A DNA stretch of 20,241 nt, from the NCBI GenBank assembly GCA_003500955.1, contig DNQP01000190.1, forward strand, positions 1 to 20,241, read 5' to 3'. The notes under the pieces were generated by a model. The model saw only the letters and a program-made list of their open reading frames with translations, did no database searches and was not told the DNA's origin. The stretch's first letter is position 1; the number at the start of each line of letters is the position of its first letter. The DNA is from Curvibacter sp. GTDB taxonomy: Bacteria > Pseudomonadota > Gammaproteobacteria > Burkholderiales > Burkholderiaceae_C. Shown one piece after another: positions 1 through 10,237 of this stretch. Both the position numbers and the translations under genes were made by a program.

Positions 1-3006
<3,006 letters not shown>

Positions 3007-3048
3007 GTAGGAGCCGCTCCGGAAGGGGGGTGTCAGGGGAAACCCGAC

Positions 3049-3054
3049 ATTTTA
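3049..3054 (-). promoter_or_regulatory. Possible -10 box of tkt-gap
   Basis: On the minus strand the spacer between tkt and murU holds TAAAAT, matching the sigma-70 -10 consensus at 5 of 6 positions, about 43 bp before the tkt ATG. I see no convincing -35 hexamer 16-18 bp further upstream, so this is a weak call based on one box in an otherwise GC-rich spacer. Confidence 0.35.
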
Positions 3055-3107
3055 CCGGGCCCGACTTATGACTCCCGGGCCAGCGGCTGAACCCCGGGCG
3101 CATGGAC

Positions 3108-3113
3108 TACAGT
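3108..3113 (+). promoter_or_regulatory. Possible -10 box just before murU
   Basis: TACAGT matches the -10 consensus at 4 of 6 positions. If used, transcription would begin near 3120, immediately before the GTG at 3121, giving a leaderless or nearly leaderless mRNA. No -35 box was found. The same arrangement is seen before amgK. Confidence 0.25.
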
Positions 3114-3120
3114 GCAGCTT

Positions 3121-3882
3121 GTGCAGAGCTCCAACACCATCACCGCCATGCTGCTGGCCGCCGGCCGTGGCGAGCGCATGCGTCCGCTGACCGACGCCAC
3201 ACCCAAGCCCCTGCTCTCCGTGCGGGGCAAGCCGCTGCTGCGATGGCATGTCGACGCCCTGGCCGCGGCTGGCTTCGACGACTTCGTGATCAACACCGCC
3301 TGGCTCGGGGAACAGATCCCTGCGTATTTCGGCCCCGAGCCCCGCGGCAGCGAGGGCCGCCCCCTGAACATCCGCTATTCCTGGGAGGGGATGGACTTCG
3401 GCGGTGCGTTGGAGACGGCCGGCGGTATCGTGCGCGCGCTACCGCTACTGGGCGACATCTTCTGGATCGTGGCGGGCGACGTCTACGCCCCGGGTTTCCC
3501 TTTTTCCATACAGGCGGTGCAGCGCTTTGCGCGCAGCGACAAGCTGGCCCACCTCTGGCTCGTGCCCAACCCACCGCACAACCCCGGCGGCGATTTCGGC
3601 CTGGGCAATGACCGCGAGGCGCCCGGCCGCCAGCTGGCCTTGAACCAGGCGGCGCTCAAGTACACGTACAGCACCATCGGCCTGTACCGCCGTGAACTCT
3701 TCGTGCGGCCCTGGTGCGACATACCGTGTGGAAATTCAGCTGGCATCAAAGCCCCCTTGGCGCCCATGTTGCGCCAGGCCATGGACAATCAACGCATCAG
3801 CGCCGAGCTCTACACCGGGCCCTGGACCGACGTGGGCACGCCCGAGCGCCTGGCGCAACTCAACGAGATCGCCCGCACATGA
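3121..3882 (+). CDS. murU: N-acetylmuramate-1-phosphate uridylyltransferase (MurU type)
   Basis: A sugar-nucleotide pyrophosphorylase-family protein. The signature LLAAGRGERMRPLTDATPKP at the N-terminus binds the nucleotide triphosphate. Downstream motifs are typical of MurU: ALETAGGI, WIVAGDV, GIKAPLAPMLRQAM and GPWTDVGTPERL. MurU joins UTP and MurNAc-1-phosphate to make UDP-MurNAc in the peptidoglycan-recycling shortcut; its partner kinase AmgK is at 14025-15095. An in-frame GTG at 3112 would add three residues (256 instead of 253). I prefer 3121 because a -10-like box covers 3112 and because homologues, as I remember them, have only a few residues before the signature. There is no clear Shine-Dalgarno site. 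Its stop overlaps the pepP start by 4 bp (ATGA), indicating coupling. A generic nucleotidyltransferase of unknown sugar specificity is the alternative. Confidence 0.85.
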   Translation: MQSSNTITAMLLAAGRGERMRPLTDATPKPLLSVRGKPLLRWHVDALAAAGFDDFVINTAWLGEQIPAYFGPEPRGSEGRPLNIRYSWEGMDFGGALETAGGIVRALPLLGDIFWIVAGDVYAPGFPFSIQAVQRFARSDKLAHLWLVPNPPHNPGGDFGLGNDREAPGRQLALNQAALKYTYSTIGLYRRELFVRPWCDIPCGNSAGIKAPLAPMLRQAMDNQRISAELYTGPWTDVGTPERLAQLNEIART

Positions 3883-5276
3883 ACACCATCGAACACGCCG
3901 ACCTCTATGCCCATCGCCGTGCGCGGCTGGCGGCCCAGCTCGGCCCAGACGCGGTGGCCATCGTGCCCACCGCGCCCGAGCATCTGCGCAACCGCGACAG
4001 CGAGTTCCTGTTCCGCTTCGACAGCTACTTCCATTACCTCAGCGGCTTTGGTGAGCCGAATGCCTGGCTGGTGATCACCAGCGCCGGCCACACCACGCTG
4101 TTCTGCCAGCCCAAGGACCTCGAGCGCGAGATCTGGGACGGCATCCGCCTCGGCCCCGAAGCGGCGCCAGCGACGCTCGGGGTTGACGCCGCCTTTCCGG
4201 TGACCGAGCTGGAGCAGCGCCTGCCTAAGCTGCTCGAGAACCAGGCCACGGTCTGGTATCCGTTCGCGACGCATGCGGGCCTGGAGGCCCGCATCGAGGG
4301 CTGGCTCAAGGCAGTCCGCGCGCGCGTGCGTTTTGGCGCACTCTGTCCTGAGTCCCAGCGCGATCTGTGTTCCATCCTCGACGAGATGCGCCTGGTCAAG
4401 GACGCGCACGAGCAAGACGTGATGCGCCGCGCTTCGCGCATCAGCGCAGGCGCGCACATTCGCGCCATGCAGCTGTCGGCGCGCATGCTGCGCGCGGGCC
4501 AGGACGTGCGTGAGTACCACCTGGACGCCGAGCTGCTGCACGAGTTCCGCCGCCACGGCTCGCAATACCCGGCCTACGGCTCCATCGTCGCCGCGGGCGC
4601 CAACGCCTGCGTGCTGCACTACCGCGCGGACAACGCGCCCATCCGCGATGGCGAGCTGGTGCTCATCGATGCCGGCTGCGAGCTCGACGGCTATGCCAGC
4701 GACATCACGCGCACCTTCCCCGCCAACGGCCGCTACACCGGCCCCCAGCGCGCGCTCTACGACCTGGTGCTGGCCGCCCAGGACGCGGCCGTGGAGGCCA
4801 CGCGCGCCGGTGCGCGCTTCGTCGAGCCGCACGAAGCCACGGTCAAGGTGCTGTCCCAGGGCCTGCTGGACCTGGGTCTGCTCGACAAACACAAGGTGGG
4901 CTCGGTGGACGACGTGATCGGCAGCCGCGCCTACTTCCGGTTCTACATGCACCGCACCGGCCACTGGTTAGGCATGGACGTGCACGACTGCGGCAGCTAT
5001 GTGGAGCACAGCGAGCTGGGCAAGACCAGCGAACGCAAGGACCCGCTCTCGGGCGAACTCATCAAGGATCGGCCCAGCCGCATCCTGAAACCCGGCATGT
5101 GCCTGACCATCGAGCCCGGCCTTTACGTGCGCCCGGCCGAGGACGTGCCCCGCGAGTTCTGGAACATCGGCATCCGCATCGAGGACGACGCTTTCGTCAC
5201 AGAGTCGGGGTGCGAGCTCATCACCCGCGACGTGCCCGTGAACGCGGACGAGATTGAGGCACTGATGCGCACCTGA
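3879..5276 (+). CDS. pepP: Xaa-Pro aminopeptidase (aminopeptidase P, M24B)
   Basis: A 465-residue dimanganese aminopeptidase that removes an N-terminal residue preceding proline. The N-terminal AMP_N domain (about 1-140) includes the typical RNRDSEFLFRFDSYFHYLSG. The C-terminal pita-bread domain holds all five metal ligands: Asp264 and Asp275 (VLIDAGCELDGYASDITRTF), His362 (GHWLGMDVHD), Glu412 (TIEPGLYV) and Glu435 (GIRIEDD). The ATG overlaps the murU stop as ATGA, so it is probably translated by coupling; an open frame upstream in the same phase is a shadow inside murU. It is somewhat longer than the E. coli enzyme (441), mainly from about 21 extra residues between the His and first Glu ligands. 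A cytoplasmic location is likely, with no signal peptide. The call is very firm. Confidence 0.95.
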   Translation: MNTIEHADLYAHRRARLAAQLGPDAVAIVPTAPEHLRNRDSEFLFRFDSYFHYLSGFGEPNAWLVITSAGHTTLFCQPKDLEREIWDGIRLGPEAAPATLGVDAAFPVTELEQRLPKLLENQATVWYPFATHAGLEARIEGWLKAVRARVRFGALCPESQRDLCSILDEMRLVKDAHEQDVMRRASRISAGAHIRAMQLSARMLRAGQDVREYHLDAELLHEFRRHGSQYPAYGSIVAAGANACVLHYRADNAPIRDGELVLIDAGCELDGYASDITRTFPANGRYTGPQRALYDLVLAAQDAAVEATRAGARFVEPHEATVKVLSQGLLDLGLLDKHKVGSVDDVIGSRAYFRFYMHRTGHWLGMDVHDCGSYVEHSELGKTSERKDPLSGELIKDRPSRILKPGMCLTIEPGLYVRPAEDVPREFWNIGIRIEDDAFVTESGCELITRDVPVNADEIEALMRT

Positions 5277-5292
5277 GCGCGCGGTCCGGGTG

Positions 5293-5309
5293 GCACGGCT
5301 ATGCCGTGC
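5293..5309 (+). terminator. Hairpin after pepP, possible weak terminator
   Basis: A perfect 7-bp inverted repeat, GCACGGC / GCCGTGC around TAT, begins 17 bp after the pepP stop. It is not followed by a T-run, so it may be an RNA-stabilising hairpin or a weak terminator rather than a strong intrinsic one. Confidence 0.4.
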
Positions 5310-5323
5310 TTAGGCAAAGGCAA

Positions 5324-5353
5324 TTGGCTCGCTGGCGCCGGGCCGTCTATCAT
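5324..5353 (+). promoter_or_regulatory. Promoter candidate for the DUF2061 gene
   Basis: TTGGCT (5324-5329, 4 of 6) and TATCAT (5348-5353, 5 of 6) are separated by 18 bp and fit a sigma-70 promoter. Transcription would start near 5360, inside the left arm of the inverted repeat at 5354-5381, so a protein bound to the repeat would block this promoter. Confidence 0.45.
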
Positions 5354-5381
5354 TTCGCTCAATTCGATAGTTTTGAGCGAA
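5354..5381. repeat. 9-bp inverted repeat between promoter and start of the DUF2061 gene
   Basis: TTCGCTCAA (5354-5362) and TTGAGCGAA (5373-5381) are perfect inverted copies separated by 10 bp. The right arm runs into the likely Shine-Dalgarno GAAGG (5379-5383). It could be an operator over the transcription start or, if the transcript starts further upstream, an RNA hairpin that hides the ribosome site. The sequence does not decide between these. Confidence 0.55.
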
Positions 5382-5390
5382 GGTTACCCC

Positions 5391-5642
5391 ATGGCCCAGT
5401 TTGCGCGCACCCATCTGCCCACCTTGAAAAAGACCGCCAGCTACTACGTGCTGCACATCACCGTGGCCGCGCTGGTGGCTTATGCCGTCACGGGCGACCT
5501 GTTCATGTCGCTGACCTTGAGTCTGCTCGAGCCCACCGTCCAGGCCGTGGCTTTCTTCTTTCACGAAAAGGCCTGGGAGAGCGCGTCGCGACGCCAGGAT
5601 CAGCCCACCGACCCTGATCGCGCAGCATTTCAGGCCGGATGA
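5391..5642 (+). CDS. DUF2061 small membrane protein
   Basis: An 83-residue protein matching the DUF2061 pattern: TASYYVLHITVAALVAYAVT, then SLTLSLLEPTVQAVAFFFHE, then a polar tail. The two hydrophobic stretches (about residues 20-38 and 40-60) suggest a small inner-membrane protein with two helices. The conserved LEP...FFFHEKAW feature is family-typical, but no function is established. The ATG at 5391 was chosen because GAAGG lies about 8 nt upstream and because the protein starts where the family does; a longer frame opening at 5301 would have to include the hairpin and promoter region. It stands alone between pepP and maeB with its own promoter-like site. Membership in the family is firm; the role is unknown. 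Confidence 0.85.
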   Translation: MAQFARTHLPTLKKTASYYVLHITVAALVAYAVTGDLFMSLTLSLLEPTVQAVAFFFHEKAWESASRRQDQPTDPDRAAFQAG

Positions 5643-5668
5643 CATGAGGGCTGACCTTTGCCTATAAG
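5639..5668 (+). promoter_or_regulatory. Promoter candidate for maeB
   Basis: ATGACA (5639-5644, 5 of 6 to the -35 consensus) and TATAAG (5663-5668, 5 of 6 to the -10) are spaced 18 bp. The -35 box overlaps the DUF2061 stop codon. Transcription from here would begin near 5675 and give an untranslated leader of about 157 nt. A second -10-like box, TACAAT, lies at 5727-5732 without a good -35 partner. Confidence 0.5.
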
Positions 5669-5831
5669 TAAAAACCGAGAGTCGTTTTTCGGGGATTCAT
5701 TGCTCAGAACATGCGATTTCGAGGTCTACAATCCGATTCCCCATAGAAGCAGGCTGTTGGGACGGGGACAGTGCAGATCGTTGCGCTGCCCGGCCCGAAC
5801 ATCACACCCGGCCTGCAGCAGGAGTTGATAG

Positions 5832-8138
<2,307 letters not shown>

Positions 8139-8182
8139 CAAGGCGATAACAGCAGGTACTCACCAACTTACCATTGCTGACA

Positions 8183-8221
8183 CAAGGGCCTGCCCAAAAA
8201 ATAGGCAGGCCCTTGCTTTTT
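8183..8221 (+). terminator. Strong intrinsic terminator after maeB
   Basis: A perfect 12-bp stem, CAAGGGCCTGCC (8183-8194) with GGCAGGCCCTTG (8204-8215), has a 9-nt A-rich loop and is followed by C and five T residues (8217-8221). This is a classic rho-independent terminator in the maeB direction, and it separates maeB from the ribonuclease gene. Confidence 0.92.
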
Positions 8222-8257
8222 GGGCCCCGATCTGCGACACTCTCGGGCTTGAATCTT

Positions 8258-8283
8258 CCGGGTTAACCCGGGTGTCATATAAC
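8258..8283 (+). promoter_or_regulatory. Perfect palindrome and -10-like box before the ribonuclease gene
   Basis: CCGGGTTAACCCGG (8258-8271) is a perfect 14-bp palindrome. TATAAC (8278-8283, 5 of 6 to the -10 consensus) begins 6 bp after it, and the RNase ATG is at 8295. The palindrome would sit at about -32 to -19 relative to the implied start, a position typical of an operator. No good -35 box at normal spacing is visible (TTGAAT at 8249 is 23 bp away), so an activator is possible. No binding protein can be named. Confidence 0.45.
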
Positions 8284-8294
8284 AGGTTCGACTC

Positions 8295-8687
8295 ATGGCG
8301 CGCTGCTCAAGCATCAAGTTGGTACTCACTGGCTTTTTGCTGGCGCTAGCCTTGCTGTCCACCAGCGCCGGGGCGAGAAGCCCCGCGCCCGTGGACGCAT
8401 CCATGACGGTGTCAGTGGCGGAACTGCCACGCCAGGGTGCGGAAACCTATCGCCTGATCCTGCAAGGCGGCCCGTTTCCGTACGAAAAGGACGGCACGGT
8501 GTTCGGTAACCGCGAGCGTTTGCTCCCGGCCCAGAAGCGCGGCTACTACCGCGAGTACACCGTTCCGACGCCTGGCGCGCGCAACCGGGGCATACGCCGG
8601 ATTGTGTGTGGTGGAGCGCCGACGACGCCCGATGCCTGTTATTACACGGCCGATCATTACGCGAGTTTTCGCCGGATCGTGCCCTGA
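8295..8687 (+). CDS. Secreted guanyl-specific ribonuclease (RNase Sa/barnase family)
   Basis: A 130-residue precursor that should cleave RNA after guanosine outside the cytoplasm. Residues 1-27 are a signal peptide: a short basic start, a hydrophobic core LVLTGFLLALALL, and a cleavage-like SAGA. The mature part follows the RNase Sa pattern GGPFPYEKDGTVFGNRERLL, then GYYREYTVPTPGARNRG and YYTADHYASF. By alignment to RNase Sa from memory, the catalytic residues are all present: Glu87 (Glu54), Arg98 (Arg65), Arg102 (Arg69) and His121 (His85). The mature protein has two cysteines, Cys105 and Cys115, which flank a short insertion. CAGG about 8 nt before the ATG is a modest ribosome site. The next gene, 36 bp on, encodes a barstar-like inhibitor, which supports an active nuclease. 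Confidence 0.92.
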   Translation: MARCSSIKLVLTGFLLALALLSTSAGARSPAPVDASMTVSVAELPRQGAETYRLILQGGPFPYEKDGTVFGNRERLLPAQKRGYYREYTVPTPGARNRGIRRIVCGGAPTTPDACYYTADHYASFRRIVP

Positions 8688-8723
8688 CGGAATCTGTGTT
8701 TTAGCCATGAAAGTGACGCGGGG

Positions 8724-9125
8724 ATGGATACACCACTTCGTACCGTAAGAACGAATATCGTTCAGTCGATCCGGGCCTTCCGGGTCTCGGACCTGCAGGA
8801 AGCGGCCCAGTCCCTGGGCCATCACTTCCTTTATGCCAACCTGGCAGCTGCTCAGTCCAAGCAGGACGTGCTGGACCTGATCGCCCAGCAGTTCATGCTC
8901 GCCGCCAACGTGGGCAAGAACTTCGATGCGCTCTACGACTGCATGACGGACCCGCTGCACAAGTCGGGCCCGCAACCGGGCTTCATTGCCGTGCTGGAGC
9001 ACATCCCGGCCAATGCCAAGTTCGACAAGGAAGCACGCGAGCAGCTGCTCGACATCTTCCGCGATGCGGCGGACTACTGGAGCGACCGCAAGGTCCCATT
9101 CCGGTGTTTCTATTCTTTTCTGTAG
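8724..9125 (+). CDS. Barstar-family ribonuclease inhibitor
   Basis: A 133-residue cytoplasmic protein without a signal peptide, of the barstar (barnase inhibitor) family. The signature GKNFDALYDCMTDP (from about residue 64) matches the barnase-binding helix of barstar GENLDALWD; Asp68 and Asp72 correspond to the key Asp35 and Asp39. The C-terminal half (FIAVLEHIPANAKFDKEARE, then IFRDAADYW and VPFRCFYSFL) fits the rest of the fold. It most likely binds and blocks the neighbouring ribonuclease if this folds before export, protecting the producer. The ATG at 8724 has no clear Shine-Dalgarno site apart from GGGG touching it. The TAG stop lies right after a TTTT run, and a coding-looking frame continues one base back, so the native protein could be longer. 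Confidence 0.88.
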   Translation: MDTPLRTVRTNIVQSIRAFRVSDLQEAAQSLGHHFLYANLAAAQSKQDVLDLIAQQFMLAANVGKNFDALYDCMTDPLHKSGPQPGFIAVLEHIPANAKFDKEAREQLLDIFRDAADYWSDRKVPFRCFYSFL

Positions 9126-9334
9126 CCCGTTCTGCACAAACCAGCCAAGCAGAACGGGCGAACGAGGCTAAGGCAGAAGGTGTGGCCAGCGAGGCCGTCA
9201 TCACCAGCACCAGCCTCGAGACGGCTGAAGAGGGTGGCGAAAAGATGCCAACCGACAAACTGCTCGACGTGTCGCCGCTGGCGCTGCGCATGAGCAGCCC
9301 GTTCAATGCTGGGTATTGGCTCGCTGCCGCGTAG
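9104..9334 (+). other. Coding-looking tail in the -1 frame after barstar
   Basis: An open frame, shifted -1 relative to the barstar gene, overlaps its last codons and runs to a TAG at 9332-9334. It would encode SVARSAQTSQAERANEAKAE and so on, ending in LLDVSPLALRMSSPFNAGYW plus LAAA. From about 9180 the third codon positions are almost all G or C, as in the real genes here, which is unusual for intergenic DNA. It may be a barstar C-terminal extension cut off by a one-base loss in the TTTT run at 9116-9119, a programmed slip, a sequencing error or a chance open frame. No independent start with a ribosome site is seen (only GTG 9104 or ATG 9244). Confidence 0.35.
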
Positions 9335-9353
9335 CCAACAGCCAGCGACAGCT

Positions 9354-9433
9354 CCCCCTGAGGCGCTGCGCGCCTTCCCCCTCTGAAGAGGGGGACGCAC
9401 CCAGCGGCCTGGCAAAGCCAGTTCCGCGGGTGC
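9354..9433. repeat. Structured intergenic repeat-like element with three hairpins
   Basis: Three hairpins follow each other: AGGCGC/GCGCCT (9361-9375), TCCCCCTC/GAGGGGGA around TGAA (9376-9395), and a long imperfect stem with GCACCC/GGGTGC outside, GCGG/CCGC next and TGGC/GCCA around AAA inside (9397-9433). I recall similar dispersed elements between genes in Comamonadaceae, but only one copy is present here, so the repeat status is memory and not shown by this window. It lies between the barstar gene and the terminator. Confidence 0.55.
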
Positions 9434-9442
9434 CCACGAACG

Positions 9443-9470
9443 AAGCCACGACCGAGGTCGTGGCTTTTTT
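9443..9470 (+). terminator. Intrinsic terminator of the ribonuclease-barstar unit
   Basis: A perfect 11-bp inverted repeat, AAGCCACGACC (9443-9453) and GGTCGTGGCTT (9456-9466), is followed by more T residues to 9470 (six T in a row in all). It is oriented for plus-strand transcription and its last T touches the rsmA stop codon. On the minus strand there is no T-run, so it should stop rsmA transcripts less well. Confidence 0.88.
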
Positions 9471-10234
9471 CATGTCGTCGGGACTTGTGCCAATGCCACG
9501 TATTCGACGACGGGCACCTCTTCGGCGCGGCGCTGCAGGTCGAAGTCGACCGTCACGCCCTTTTCCTCCATCCATCGGCCCAGGGTGTGGCGCAGGATCT
9601 TGCGGCGTTGGCTGAAGGCGACCTGGACGATCTCCTCCAGCCGCTTGACGTCCAGCTCAGGCGGCTGAGCGTGCGGCACCATGCGCACCACGGCGCTGTC
9701 CACCCGCGGCGGCGGATCGAAGCTGGCAGGAGGCACAAAAAGCACGTTTTCCATGGCATAGCGCCACTGCAGCATCACGCTCAGACGCCCGTAGTTCGCG
9801 GTGGCCGGCTCGGCCACCATGCGGTCGATGACCTCCTTCTGCAGCATGAAGTGCTGGTCCTCGACCACGGCCACGTGCTCCAGAAGATGGAAGAGGATGG
9901 GGGTGGAGATGTTGTAGGGCAGGTTGCCGACGACGCGCAGCCTGGTGGTCCCGTGCAGGCGCGCAAGTGCCGTGAAATCGACCCGCAACACGTCGGATTC
10001 GATCACGTCGAGCTGGGCATGGTTGCGCAGGCGCGCCGCCAGGTCGCGGTCCAGCTCGATCACCATGAGCCGGCCCAGGCGCTCGACCAGGGGCTGGGTC
10101 AGGGCGGCCAGACCCGGTCCGATCTCGACCATGACCTGGCCCGGCCGCGGATCGATGGCACGCACGATGCCGTCGATGATGGCGTCATCCGCCAGGAAAT
10201 GCTGTCCGAAGCGCTTGCGCGGGATGTGCTTCAC
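9470..10234 (-). CDS. rsmA: 16S rRNA (adenine1518/1519-N6)-dimethyltransferase
   Basis: A 254-residue SAM-dependent enzyme (KsgA) that dimethylates two adenines in the 3' terminal hairpin of 16S rRNA during small-subunit assembly. It opens with the family hallmark [12 protein letters not shown] motif I is [11 protein letters not shown] (36-46), the acidic residue is in VIELD (Glu60), and the catalytic NLPY is at 104-107. The substrate-domain motif [10 protein letters not shown] follows, and the C-terminus has [12 protein letters not shown]. The start is GTG at 10234-10232: the surA stop lies directly upstream in the same frame (TAG CCC GTG), so no earlier start is possible. Translation is probably coupled to surA. 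Motif I has alanine where the family I know usually has glycine (GLGALT); I expect this is tolerated. Confidence 0.96.
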   Translation of the reverse strand: MKHIPRKRFGQHFLADDAIIDGIVRAIDPRPGQVMVEIGPGLAALTQPLVERLGRLMVIELDRDLAARLRNHAQLDVIESDVLRVDFTALARLHGTTRLRVVGNLPYNISTPILFHLLEHVAVVEDQHFMLQKEVIDRMVAEPATANYGRLSVMLQWRYAMENVLFVPPASFDPPPRVDSAVVRMVPHAQPPELDVKRLEEIVQVAFSQRRKILRHTLGRWMEEKGVTVDFDLQRRAEEVPVVEYVALAQVPTT

Positions 10235-10237
10235 GGG

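Noticed and set aside
3007..3120. Short GC palindromes such as CGGGCCCG and CCCGGG between tkt and murU as operators
   Set aside because: Such short GC palindromes are expected by chance in DNA of this composition and are not linked to a promoter in a telling way.
5670..5690. Stem AAAAA-CGA / TCG-TTTTT after the DUF2061 gene as a terminator
   Set aside because: The stem is mostly A-T with a bulge and too weak; the area also holds the likely maeB promoter.
9303..9575. Minus-strand open frame across the terminator and the rsmA 3' end
   Set aside because: It runs through the hairpin element and the terminator, and is a low-complexity Arg/Gly-rich shadow.
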